DNA from: Trichoplax adhaerens
Taxonomy: Eukaryota > Placozoa > Uniplacotomia > Trichoplacea > Trichoplacidae
Length of the DNA: 64,000 nt
NCBI RefSeq assembly: GCF_000150275.1
Contig: NW_002060945.1
Coordinates: 9,011,650 to 9,075,649, forward strand
Direction: 5' to 3'
A model generated the notes under the pieces. That model saw only the letters and a list, made by a program, of their open reading frames with translations, was not told where the DNA came from and did not search any database. This document shows positions 39,901 to 53,376 of the stretch, piece by piece (the stretch's first letter is position 1; every line of letters starts with the position of its first letter). A program made the position numbers and the translations under genes.

Positions 39901-42900
39901 TATTAACATCATAAAAAAACACCTTCGAATACATTGCAGCGTGCACTATAAGTAAAGTACAGCCAAAATGAAGATAGAAAATTGATAGCATAGTAGTAGT
40001 ATTATATTCTAGACATAAATTCACTATTCCCTGTTAGCCATCTACCTAACATGTATAGTATGTCATGTAATGTCTAGTGCTGCTATATATGGACTATACG
40101 AGCATTTTAGCTTCACAAATTTACATTAATGGGTCATAAATGGTCAGAATAAACGCAAGAGATAACTTATTCTTGTATATGCTTTGTTAATTACACTATA
40201 ATGATTGCGAAGCTTTTAGTAATACTGTAGTACTTATTTGATAATTATAATTAGGACGTGCATTTTTAGTAACTAAACGAGTACTACATGCGCTCACCTT
40301 GCTGTATACTATAGTACTTCCTAGTGGCTAATGCTGTCAAAGAAAGCTTAATGTACGTATAGACTGCAATTTAAAGAGATCGTCTCAATAATCAGAAATG
40401 ATGGCAATAAATTATAGCTCTGTACTCCATAAAATCAAAATGCATCTGACTATAGCGTCTGATATACTGTAAATCTAATATCATATAATGACAAATATTG
40501 TTCATGCCAAATTTATGACAATGTTATGACTTTCAGTAATGCCCAAATTATACAAGCTTTCAATAATATTATGCTACTCTGACATTAAACCAAAGATTAA
40601 AAATAAGATCTAGGTTATACTTTCATATAGTATATAACACTAATATCTATCTTAGTACTGAAAATTTGGATAGTTTACAGTATTATATAATTTAAACTAT
40701 TAGCTAAACAGATCCTACTTAAACCGGAATCGCCTGCTACAGCTCTATGAAATTACTGAAAGTTTCAACCTATGGAGATATATCGTATATAGAAAGCCAT
40801 GAGTACATTAATACTCTTTATATTGGCAAAAAGGTGTGGCCCTTCACTGTTTCTATTATCTATACTTTGTAAGATGGTTTAGTATTTAGTATGTAGGTAC
40901 TCTACTATATCTAAATAAAAATCTCTAAGTTGCGGATGATAAAAGATTACATCGATGTAGCCAGGTGCACAACGCGTAAACGCAATTCGTTCTTCCCTCG
41001 CTTGATATTTTTCAGGTCTAAAATATTAAGTTTTATAGATGTAGCCTTTCTGACATTGAATGTTTACTTAATTGCAATCCGTGTACATAGGGCTTAAAAA
41101 CGATGGTATAATGCATATATTAGCGATTCTATGGATAGTAAGGTATACTATAGACATATACATGTACGCTGTACAGTGAACAACTACCGATACTGTTGTT
41201 ACCTCCACTAGTCCAATATTATATATATATATATATATATATATGTATAATATTTCATTAGTATGGGTTAATTTCTGTCGTAGCAGCAGATTCTATCTAA
41301 AAAATTAGGGGAACAGCGTCAATAAAAGCATAAACGAAGCAACATATATTAACTACTATTTCCGTTTAAGGTAATAGATATCGTTGCAATATACACTGTT
41401 TAAAGGCAATTTAAGTGCTATATTATCTACAAAATACATTAATAACCGCGCTATGATAACGGTACCATGTTGATTTATCTAATCATCAACACGTAATTTA
41501 ACATTCAGAGCGACAAAAGTTATTAACAATCATATGCCAGTTTAAACAACCACTATTAATGAAACAAGGTCAATGGGAGTGACTAATGATGAAATTTGTC
41601 TTCAACTTGACGTTTCCAGTATATAAGTATGCAGTCACCATGCAGTAGTGTCTAGCTATTTTTACTAATCTTTGCAATTTTATGTTATTTTTACTCCTAT
41701 AGTTTATTTTAGCTATTGATTGAACAATAGAACTTGTCCTGGTTTGTCTATAGCACTGTAAGTGCAGAAACAAAGGTCATAAATTTCGATAAGTAAAAAT
41801 ACTATTTATGATTATAATAACAATATAAAATTAATAGAAGAATGATTTATAACTGTGCAATAATTTGCATTTTCAATACAATAGTAACTACGCATGTAAC
41901 ACAGTCGTTAGGTAAGAAAATGTTAGCGCTATGCATGACAACAGTCGATAGCAGATATCTTTACTTGTATCGAAAGGGATCCATATTCATTGACATAGTA
42001 ACTTATTTGTATTTTTCTTATTTATCACAGCAGGATAGCTATCGCCATTTAGTAATGACGTTCGACCGCAGCAGTTTCGATAGTACTTAACTTGCTTGTG
42101 ACGTAGATTCTATTTTGATCATCAAGATTAAAACTTATGAGTTACAAAGAAAGGATTTGCAGAAATTAGATAAATATGATGTAATATCTTAATAAATATT
42201 ATCAATATTGATAGCTAGTAATGTTAATATTTAAGATTGAATCAGCCAGTAACGTCACCTTTATTAGGAATACAGATTTAAGTCTTACTCCTGTCGACGT
42301 TAGGTACAAAGCTGAAATTTTGCTATATATCTGTTAGTTTGTGGCAGGCATATGCCTAAAAGATTGATTTAGCTATTAATTAGATGTTTTGTTTTAAATA
42401 CTATCAGTTAATCTACTTCAATGAGTAAAAAATTAATTTCTGTACTAACTTTCACTTGAAATCTAGCTGGAAATATTTCTTCCAAAATGCAGCAAGAGAA
42501 TCGATTCAACTTTAAATACCTGGTTGATAATAATACTTCTAGAAATATTTTTCTGATACATTTCAGTGATTTATAGTTACCAAGGATATAAATATACTAC
42601 TGATATATCAGCAATCTAAAATTGGCATTTAACTTGCTCAGTCTGATAAAAATTATTGCATTTAGAAGCCATCGATTGCATTATAATTTATTAAATATTA
42701 GCCAATATGCTATGGACCAATGATGAATTATAAGTTATTAATAACTAATTAACCTAAACAAGTTTTACAGTAACTAAAATAACTAATCTTTAATCATCTA
42801 AACAATTCATTTAGAAAAATGAATACTATCATTCAAATCAATAATTTAAAACTAATAACAAATTATCAATTCAAGTTATTTAAGACCTATAAACAAATTT

Positions 42901-45900
42901 CATGTGTCAATTTTTTAGTCCCAGATGTTGATAAGCTACCGGCTAAGGTATAGTTTAACCTTTTCAATTCCTTACAAAACTCATTTCAATCAGTAATGTT
43001 ATGGATAGTTTCCGAATTGTATAAATTACTAGGCTAACAACTAGAATGCATCCGATAATTATTGCTGCTTATTCTTATGATTAATAAAATTTACAAAAAA
43101 TCAAGAATATTTGTCTATATGCGGAGGCAAATGTCATTTTTTCATGAGCTTCATTTAGAGTATTATCAAATTCTTGCGCTTTTACCTCGTAAATTTGCAT
43201 ACTGTTTTTGTCTTATTGTTTAATTTCAATTTAGATAAATAAACGTAACGTAGTTAATTCCCTTGCACAGTTTTTAAGCTGTTGGTAAAAGTCAGCTCTC
43301 ATTCATTTCAATATAATCCAAAATAAACTTTGATACAATAACATGTTATAACGAAATGGCTAAGTATAAAATAGTACCTACAAAGCCTTGCGAATTCTTT
43401 AAGCTAACACAAATATATAGACTATTATCGGAGTCATATTTTATATGCGTTTGTATTGATATCGACTTTAATTAATTAATTAATTTATGGATTATTCAAT
43501 AGATATACATGTATTTTCTTTAAATTAGGAAATTACTTATAAGAAATTATCGTATTATGTAATACTGATGATTCCTGTAATAATAAAATATCCTATTTCA
43601 TCATGAGCTATTAACCAATTTGTCTAGAATTTTATAATAAATTAAGAAGATAATATAAAATTTTAGTGAAGTTCAATTATAAATATAAAAGAATGGAATA
43701 GTTACATTTACTATGCTCGGAATAAGTAGATAAATTTGTTAAAATAAAGTAGTTATGATGTTTAAACAATTAGTAGAATGTTATTTTAATGTTCATATTT
43801 GAAACTATTGAAACAATTTTTGGGTAAACAGGATAGTCGCATTATAAATCAGGTTGATATAGTAATAAAACGGAATAAATCTATCAATTACTGGATATCG
43901 AAAGAAAATTTAAATTGATTATAATGAAAAGATAAAATCTTACATTGCATTGAGTTAGTTTATAAAATTTTATGTTGTCATGAGCAAGCTATGAGACAAA
44001 TTAAATTGGAGTTACTGGAAAGTTAAAATTGATGAATAGGATTCGTATTTTAATGAGACATACTCAACTTTCTTGAGATTAAGCTGTACTGAAGACATAA
44101 ACGCCTATTTATTGTTAGAAGCGTGGGCTGAGAAGCTAGAAAACAACCGTAAGTAAGTGTGTATTATGAATCTTCTATGGATAAAATTTGATTATCCAAC
44201 TTTTTAAATTAAATTTAGCACAACAAGATAATCTAGAATATGCTAGAAAGATGTTTTGGTGTTGATACCAAATCAAATTTTAAACAAGCGAATAACCAAA
44301 TACAGATAGAATTGGCAATTATTGTTGAGAGAAACTAGCATTTTAATTTGCTTGCTTATACTGAATTAGTATAGTTTGATGCAACTTTTAACCATAAATA
44401 AAGCTTACTACTAAAATGATAAACAAATACGTCATTTCAAGATTAATCAAGTAGCTAGTTGATGATCGTATTTTTACACTTAAGAGCTGAGATCGATTTG
44501 CCCATGCAGTGGCGTGACGGAGGTTATTTTGACATTGGAAATGTTTTCCATTAGTTTTTTAAAGTAAATTTGAAGATGCAATTTTATGGCATTGATTGAT
44601 GACAATAGCATAATAAGATATATCTAAGTAAAAGGTAAAATAACATTGGATAAAAACGAATTTAAAACAGTATCAATAATAGGTAGAATTGAAAGAAATT
44701 CCTTCAGTTAATTATACTCATAAAAAGAGTCTTCTTGTCTTAGCAGGTGGGGGAATCAGAAGGGAGTCATTTCCCAGACAGATCACAGCGGTTATTAACT
44801 ATTCAAATTCAAATATGATCAATAACTTTACGTTTGCGACATGCTAATGAATTTTATTTCTTTAGACAGTTAGTTCTTTATCGTGTAGTTGGATTATTTT
44901 CTATAATAGATCATTTTTTCTTATAACCTTTGAATAATGACGATGATGATGGTGCGCTATATCATATGGAAATAGAATGCGTTGAATAGTCATGATTTTT
45001 CTTGAATAGAATTGAATATTGTTACTTTTTTTTTTACTTGATGATGAAAATAATCGGTTGTTCAAATGATTGATTAATCTGTATACACAAAGATGTATGC
45101 GGTCTACACTTAGAAGAGGCTAATTCTAGATGCAGAAAAAAAAATTGTATTATTCGTTCCATCCTCTTAACTGTTAAGTTATGGGGGGTCGAGAGGATGT
45201 TAAAGGCAGTATTAATGGTATTGTTTAACATGGAATGCTTGAAAAGCTGCAGTAATGCCACACTATTTGTGCTTCAAATATAGTAGTTTAGTAGTAAACA
45301 GTGGCCATTATTATCCTTATATTCAATAGGTAAAAGTTATTACAATACTGTGTAGTTGTCAACAAATGTATAACAATCGTTCTTCTTAGCTATAGTTGGG
45401 CCATCTTAATGATTGGCTAATTTAGTTATTTCCGAGATGTCCTCGTGTGCAGCTATATACAAGTGATTGGTGTCATCGTTTCTAATGGACTTTTTTTCCA
45501 AGTGATATTAAACACTGTAATACACGTATCATTTACAAGTAACAATTCTACAAAACGATTTTAATCCTCATCTAAGCAAAAATTTTTTTAAGCATTTTGT
45601 ATGCTATTACTGTTATGTAACCAACATCAATTATCATAGTATAATCATAACCCGCATCATCTATCGATTGGATACAAATCTATTATTGCCTACATGCACT
45701 TTACTGGATTAATCTTGATTTCTATTAGCCAATTTTACATCAGCATCTATGCAAGTTGGTTATTTCTTCGCTATTTTCATCGTCTTAGTGTCGTTCATCC
45801 GTTGGAATAATTCCCATCTACCATCGTAATCCAAGTTAAATTAACCATTTGCGGCAAAGAAAAAAATTGAGACGTGTCCGTTCTGGATGTAGGAAAAGGG

Positions 45901-46558
45901 AATCTATCTTGCGTTACATATCTAGATTATTCATCGTCAATAGGATTTGCAGGTTGTTCTTCTTATTGACAATTATTTTCACCTACGCGTACTTTTAAAC
46001 ACATGTGTTGATAAAAAGTCGCTAGCATTGGCCATTATTCTATCATCAAGAAAGCGTTAAAAGTAGCTAAAGAACTATAGCGACAAAAACAAGAAGAAGA
46101 CAAGGGGTAAAAAGTGTGTTATACTTTAATTTAGCGTAAACAAGTTTGAAAAATTTAATTTTTGTATTTTTCTTTCCATGTACTCAACGTTGCTGGTACC
46201 GTCATCATCGTTTATCTTATGCAACAGACGGTCATTTTTTTTCTCCTTTAATTTATACTATCGTTGATTGGTCATCATTTATCAATCTGTAGTCATCAAA
46301 TTTCCTGTCTGTCTTGCGATTATTGCATAACTATTAGACTATCATTAGCACAACGAAAAATAAAACAACTTCAAATTCCACGTTGCCGCAGTAGCAGATA
46401 ACATCTAAATCGTCGGCAGTTAATTTACCTGAAATTTAACTGGAAGGTGTTCATTAGCGGAAGTGTGCGCAGGCACCAAAGAAAAGGAAATTTAATAATT
46501 ACTGTAGTTGTCTCAATTCATATAATATTGTTGTTCAAGACAATTTCATTCGATTTGT
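36957..46558. other. Long intergenic stretch, no gene recognised
   Basis: 9.6 kb. The stretch 39.0-39.5 kb is less AT-rich and holds a 67-codon open frame without a start codon (39221-39424, +) that includes a hydrophobic run STFSLLSVVCSLVYLSG; I recognise no family and it may be chance or a fossil. GTAC-containing words are frequent at 40.2-41.2 kb. The last kilobase should hold the promoter of the membrane-protein gene, but no core element is clear. Confidence 0.4.
41217..41244. repeat. (AT)n microsatellite
   Basis: Uninterrupted alternating AT, twelve or more units. Confidence 0.95.
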
Positions 46559-46699
46559 GTGCCTTGTATTCGAAGCCAAGAAAGGAAAAATTGTTACCTA
46601 AATTCACAAACAAACAATTTTAATCTCATCCAACTCTTTCTATTCTGCTGCTTCAATCCGCCATTATTATCCATCAGTAAATCACTTTTCTCAAGCAAA

Positions 46700-49600
46700 A
46701 TGAGTGAAAAGCCGAACGTTACAACCAATCGTATAAATTATCGGCCAACTTGCCATGACATCGAAAAGCGTCCAGCAGCAGCGATGTTGTCAAAACATCC
46801 TAAAAATTCGCGCTCTAGCAGTTTTTTAATGTTCGTTACTTTAAGTATTATGGCAATTTCAATTGCGACATTGGCTATTCTTTTTCACATGCAACGAATT
46901 GAATTGATCCAAATACGACAAGATATACATCAGATAGCTACACAGGTAAGCAAATATTGCAGCACTATTATGTTAGCTATTTTTCTTGAAGACATAAAAT
47001 TGAAGATAGGGGGCGTTTTATTTGATATCTAGTGAGTGCTTGTCATCTTCTCCAAACAACATATCGCTATTTTGATTTGACTTTCTTTGTATACCTGAAT
47101 ACTCGTTCTATTTTTATTATTTGCCTAGCTAAAGATACGAGCTGTACTATGCATACATTTAAAATTATAATAATTTTCTTGTAAATACTGACGCAGCCAA
47201 AATTCCATACAGTACCGTAAGTCAAGGGGATACAGCTTCTAGTTATTGCAAAAATGTTAAAAATGATTATCACACATTACTCGTGAAGAATTGTAAGGGA
47301 ATGCAAAAGCACCTTCTTCGTTTTACTTTCATCGGTTAAATATATCTTAATACTATACAAATATTTATTTTACGAATGATTTCTAATATTAATTTATTTC
47401 AATTTTGACGTTTTATAAGTCGGTTGAGTTATGACGTATGATATTACGACATTTATTGTCGAAGTTTCTACACAGTAATTTATAAGAAATTAATAGCTAT
47501 ACTTATACGGGTACTTGTTCGACTACGATATCCATGTTACGTTAATCGAAAGGGGTTAGATCAAATTCTAATACCAAGATCATATTTCAGCACCAGTAAC
47601 AGCAGTTGCAATCATTTGTAAGTTAGATGGAGATGTAAATGCACACGTTTGCAAGCTGATTCTAGGGAAAGCTGCGGGAGATCGCTCGCTATTACACCGG
47701 CAGATGCATTCTGAAGACATCCTACCTTAATACCATTACGTAGTATCAGGGTTTTACTGACTTTTTACGGTTATTCTGCTAGCTATTTTGACGCTAATCT
47801 GATCTAAATAGCTGAATCATGATAAAGCGCAAAGCGATTTTTTACATCAAAACAACTAATGGTAATTCAATATACTCTTCGTTGGAAGGCTCTAGTAGGT
47901 TAATTAATAATAGGGATATCAGGAATATGAAAATGGCATTATTCCTACCATTTCTACACCTTATCCGTATGAAAATAAGTTAATTTCAAAAATCATCATC
48001 ACTCGATAGCGATGAAATTGATAAAATTCACAAAATTAAACATCTTTCCATTAAATTAGTTACAGTATTAATAGTCTTTGCTATTACGGAAAATTTGTAT
48101 GGTACAGAATGTAGAGTACATAATTAAAGAATTTATCGCATTTAAGTATTTTTGCCAGCACTACAGTATGGGGATCGAACATAAGGTATGGGATCGCTTT
48201 AAGTTAGCTGGCTTGTTACCTTTCTATTGCATATCACAATATATTTATTGCAATTAGAGTTGAACAGTGGTTCCTTTTATTGAGCTCAGTTACATTATTT
48301 GTACGCTTTCTACAATATAAAAACAAAATATTTATCAGTTGATTATTATAAAAAATAAGTAGCTTTCATTAAACTAGTCAATCATAGTCATTACTGAATT
48401 TGATTTATTGCCAACTTATCGAGCTTAGTACGGTATTATAAAAAGTTAGTTTAGTAATTCATAGCCACAATATTTCACTGTTGTTTGTATAGTAATAATG
48501 TTGTTTACATATGAATATGATTCCAAACATACACCGACGCTAATGATTGCCCGTCCTCATCTTTGAAAGCACGTCATGATTCAATTAATTATTATTAGTA
48601 TAATCCCTTATTTGTCACACTGAGATTATCGACAATTATGAGGATAATGAGAAGATATCCTATTTGGTACGTATTTCATTTTTTTAATCAATTCCCGCTG
48701 CACCAGGGCGATGGCGGCGTATTTCAATGAATAAGATAATAATCCAATTGATCATGTATAATTTCATTTCTACATTTTGACGCCTGTATATTGCTAGAAT
48801 TCAGCTACTGTTATCTCCTCTTTTCCAAATTTTTCATAAAAGCTTGCGAGAGCGTCACTTTTCGGAAATGTCAGGATACAATATTGAAAGTAAATGAGAA
48901 ATAATATTGTTGTAATGATAGTCAATGAAAACTATATATTGAGAAATCAGCTTGCCTTCGCAAATGTGAAGGCTTATGATAGTAACTTACGTAGGAAATA
49001 GTTGTTACACTTGTTCATGAGGATAACAGGTCTTATTGAAAAAGAAAATTAGCTTAGAGATAATAAATTGCAAATTTTATATATGTAAATTTATTAACTG
49101 ATCCGACCCGTATTGATTACCTCTAGCTAATTCATTATAGTAATTCAGAAAAAGGTCACCATGTCTATTCTACATGCTTTTTATGAAAGTCTTAATAATA
49201 CAGTGAACAATTACGCATGTCCTTTGAACTTCAGCATGTTGCCATCTTATCTTCTATGTCAATATCAGCAATATTAGAGTACTAAAACTTTAAACTATAG
49301 CATATTAGACGATTACTTACTATTAATTTGTTGCGACATTAATTTATATGATCGCTAATTTTAGAAATTCTTCAACCTTATCGTCTCTAGAGAATGTACC
49401 GTAGTTGCCTTGATCTATATCCTAGTTAATGTATTAGAAATGCACATAGAATCTTTTATCGTGCTCAAAGATGGATTAAATGCTGGCAGTGCCGATGTAA
49501 AATCAACGCAGAACATATTTTAGCTTAATATTTAAAATAGGGAAAAGAAGATAAAATAATATTTTTAAAGCAGCTGTAAAATAGAATTTTTTGAATAATC

Positions 49601-51615
49601 CATCATCGTTAATCAATTCCATGATTACCGTTGCTACCGAGGATTTTATTGGATATATAGATTAAATTAATCTTATTGATGAGTCAATATCTGGCTCATC
49701 TGCTGTTTCAAATCATGATAGCGTACGGAAGTATCGCTTGAATAATTACCAGTCCCCATGTACAGAAATTAATAAAATTTTAATTTACTTATAGATTGCT
49801 TTAAAATTTGATAATCTTCGAAATGTTGTTGCGTAATATTAGCTTTCGTGTATCATTAGCTGCTTTATTGGCAAAGTATTGTTAGTAAAATAGCGTGATA
49901 AAGAGACTTTTCCAGTCCTCTAGTTTAGCAATGGATCGTATAATATCTGAACGGAGTAATTCTTACGATCCGATAATATAATCTACCTCATTATTTACAG
50001 ATAAGTAAGTACCAAGGATCACAAAAAGATACAACGGCTGCAAGTAAAAGGCGACATCAGTTTATTTCCGTAAGTAATGCAATCTATAGGGATACTTACA
50101 CAACAATTGCTAAGGAAAAATACAGGCGAATAAATACTTATTTACTAAAAATATAAGAATTGCAAAACCGATACTAAGCTTATTACTTTACAATAGACTA
50201 CCAATAGCAAGGCAACTACACCTACAACTCCCAACTTGGCATCTAGCCCAGCACCAGATGTAACTCCAAGTAAAAATGCAACTTCTACGCCTACTGGAAA
50301 GCTAAACGCTACTCTAACTTCATTATTACAAGTATGCATTATGAAGAATTATGATATTAATATTATAAGAGTTAGAAGTCAAGCTAATGAGAGCAAACTA
50401 GCTTAAATTATAATCAAACGAACTTCCGATAAATTAATAAAACAATACAAAATTAAATTTGATCAATAGAATAATGTTAATGGGAGTACTACATCGCTTA
50501 ATTCAACTGAAAGCAGCATCCAGAAGCAGGTAAGCTACTAATTATCAATCTTATGAATAAGTGTACATAATGAAGCAAGACATCTGTTTTCAATAAAATA
50601 AAATGTCTACCGATTATGCAATGTTATGTAATGTTATGTACGTTGTTGCTGTTGGGAGCAAGGCATGATGATAGTACCGTAATTAAAAGAATCTAGATAT
50701 GTAAATGTGATACTTAAAATGATTCAATAAGATTGGATATATAGTGTCGCCATCGTTTAATTATGCTGTGTTAAGAAATTCTTTTGTTAATATTTATAAT
50801 CAGAAAGCGACTTCAACACCTTATGAGTACTTCAGAATTAGGACGAAGGATAAAACTTTAGTTTATGTGACCAGAATTGATAGTAAAGTAAGTAAAATTT
50901 ACTAGCATTACATAAGGAAATGTTTTAGTAAGTCACTGTTTTGATATTTAATTAATTTTCTACTGATAACTTATAATAATGTGACTAAGTAATCCAATTA
51001 ATATAATAGGTGGATAATCTTGACAACAAGGTGACGAAACTGCATTCTTATATGAAAAGGAGTATAAAAAAGTTGCTAAAATTACACCAGGTATCGTATG
51101 ATAACTTATAAGTTTCGCTTTACCGCGATTTTTTGGAAATTATCGTTAGAATTTAGCGTATTCTACGCAATTTACATAAACAATCAATGTAATAAATTAT
51201 CTTTACTAACTTAAAGGACGTTATTAGTACAGAATAGAATAATTATAAGCAAGTAGCAATACAAATTATTGGAGTCGGTCTAGATCAAGCGGCATTATTT
51301 CCTCGTATCCGTCAATAGTGTATCTGTACACTTGATACAAAATATGATATTGGCAAAATGTATAGATTTCTTTTATAATTAATGATTATTAAAAAAAGCT
51401 CAGACAGTCTAGCAAAATATTTAATTGTAATAATTTATCTTACTTAATAACATTGTTTATTAACTCTATTTACCATGCAGACATCGCCATCAAGTGGAAA
51501 GAATAACAGTAATAAAGACAAAGATACAGATGAAAAGAAAGAAAAAGATAAAATTAGTGGCTCGGATTTCTTGGACATGCTTAATAAAAATAGTAAATTA
51601 AAGGACAAGGATTAA
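46700..51615 (+). CDS. Unrecognised type II membrane glycoprotein
   Basis: Proposed exons: 46700-46945, 50001-50069, 50197-50331, 50470-50529, 50804-50887, 51010-51090, 51481-51615. Each has AG and GT borders, each length is a multiple of three, and every intron is phase 0. This gives about 268 residues. The first exon encodes an 82-residue N-terminus with basic residues, then one membrane span at about 43-62 (FLMFVTLSIMAISIATLAIL) and no signal peptide, implying a type II anchor with the C-terminus outside. Exons 3-4 are Thr/Ser/Pro-rich with N-glycosylation sites (NATS, NATL, NGST, NSTE), like a mucin stalk. Exon 6 (VDNLDNKVTKLHSYM...) could form a short helix. The tail is Lys/Asp-rich. ATG at 46700 is chosen over an in-frame ATG at 46559 because of its AAAATG context. 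A TNF-like or lectin domain is not seen. Additional exons in the 3-kb first intron are possible. Confidence 0.6.
49365..49496 (+). other. Candidate extra exon in intron 1 of the membrane-protein gene
   Basis: After TAATTTTAG the sequence is open for 44 codons in phase 0 and ends at GAT|GTAAAA. It reads KFFNLIVSRECTVVALIYIL then a mixed stretch ending DGLNAGSAD. Phase 0 at both ends suits this gene, but the donor is weak and a second hydrophobic segment would change the topology. Confidence 0.2.
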
Positions 51616-52000
51616 TGCAATTGTAAGGAATAATGGGGCTACGTGATAGAGCAATGATGGAATGAATCTGACAAAATAGCTCCAAACTGAAAGTGCGCCG
51701 GATTCTTTTAAAGCACAATGCAACATATACTAGAAATTAAAACGGCGTTGGGTATTACATCAGATTGAGGCGGAAAAGATTTAACCTGAGTACTTGTAAA
51801 TGGTAGCCTAAAACGATATAGAAATAATTGATAAATCTGAAAACCGCGTGATATTATATATATTTATATATTAAGGAAAATTAATACTAAAGTCTACCTC
51901 ATCTGCAGAGCATCGAGCACAATTTACAGTAACTATATACACTTTCGACATGGTTATTTACACTTTGCTATTGGTATCATCGATGCTACTCCTAAATAAC

Positions 52001-52112
52001 ATTATTAATAGTAATAATAATAATTATAATAATAATAATAATAATAATAATATTGCTAATACTACTACCAATAATAATTATAATTATTATAGTAACAATT
52101 ATAATAACAAAA
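52001..52112. repeat. (AAT)n-rich microsatellite
   Basis: Imperfect AAT/TAA run with a pure core of about nine AAT units at 52027-52052, then interrupted ATT/AAT stretches. Confidence 0.9.
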
Positions 52113-53356
52113 ACAGGCTGGCATAAAATTTAGATCAAGTTGGAACTTTTACTGACGCACTGATTGTTTTATAATACAACAAATTGCATTATCAATTATA
52201 TTTGCTAAATGCAAACTTAAAGATGCTCTTAATTATAGGTAAACGAATTAAGTTCATCTTATTTCAGTTCCTAAATTAATTGCAAAATAACGTGGTCATT
52301 CTATGTATAATTAAAATCATAAGTAGATGTTTAATTTCCCTGCCGGCTTACAATAGCATTATACTTGATCTTTGTCCATAAAAAGAGTTTATGCATAATA
52401 AGTTTAACCTATTTAAAATTTTTAGTGATGCATCAATACTTGCCTTAACTATGTATTATGATTTGAGACTCGATCGAGTTTAATTATAAATTTTGGCTGT
52501 TGTCTACTCCTGGGCGGCCTTCACATGATTAACCTATCAATTAGGTATAGCAAATTAAAATTGGCATATTAAGTTTCATCGCAGTATCCATAATGTTACT
52601 TCATCTATAAATGTTTTTATCTTCATACTTACTTACACTGTTATAATTCAATACACATGCTACATGTATCATTCACTTCATCTTAATTTAGTGGTACCGG
52701 AATTTGCTTTTGCCACTGTCTCATCACACAAGTTGTTATTTAATGCATTATCATGATCAATGAATACAGACAAGGAATAGATTTTAAAATTAACATTAAC
52801 CTTTAAGGCCATTAATTAACTTTAATATTAAGAATCTTAACGTGATGGTAACAGGAATCTATCAGATTCGGTTACGCCGAAGGGAGAGTAAAATTTAAAA
52901 GTTATATAAATGATTGATTTTTGACCACTATGCTATTGGTAGCATCATACTAAAGCTGCTTGATTATGTAATTTCAAATATTCTTAATTTCTCTGTCCGG
53001 TAGAGTTGATTTATGACTATATCGCGGCAATTAGCATTGATTCACTTATGTATGTTTCCTAAAAGTTTTGGCTATTTGGTCCAAACTACCTTGAAATACT
53101 TTAAATAATGATTTTGATTTGTAATTGTTCATATAGAATTCATTTTATTTAAATTCTGAAGTAAATCCTGGTATATTGTAGACTATCTGGATAATAATAT
53201 GTAAAAAGAAATCAAGCTATTCATCATAGGGCACCATTATAACTTATATTAATAATACTCAGCAAGGTTCACTATGACTCATAATCTGCACTAGATTTAA
53301 TCTTATTTTAATTAATCGCTTGTTCATGCTTGATCGTATCTCTTTGTCGTCCACTA

Positions 53357-53376
53357 TGATTGATTGATTGATTGAT
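53357..53376. repeat. (GATT)n microsatellite
   Basis: Four to five GATT units (TGATTGATTGATTGATTGAT). Confidence 0.9.

Noticed and set aside
41842-42090. 82-codon plus-strand open frame starting MIYNCAIICIF
   Set aside because: Composition is typical of chance frames in AT-rich DNA and nothing in it is recognisable; no neighbouring exon-like sequence.
50145-50339. 64-codon minus-strand open frame
   Set aside because: Shadow of plus-strand exon 3 of the membrane-protein gene, which has splice borders and a Thr/Pro-rich product.
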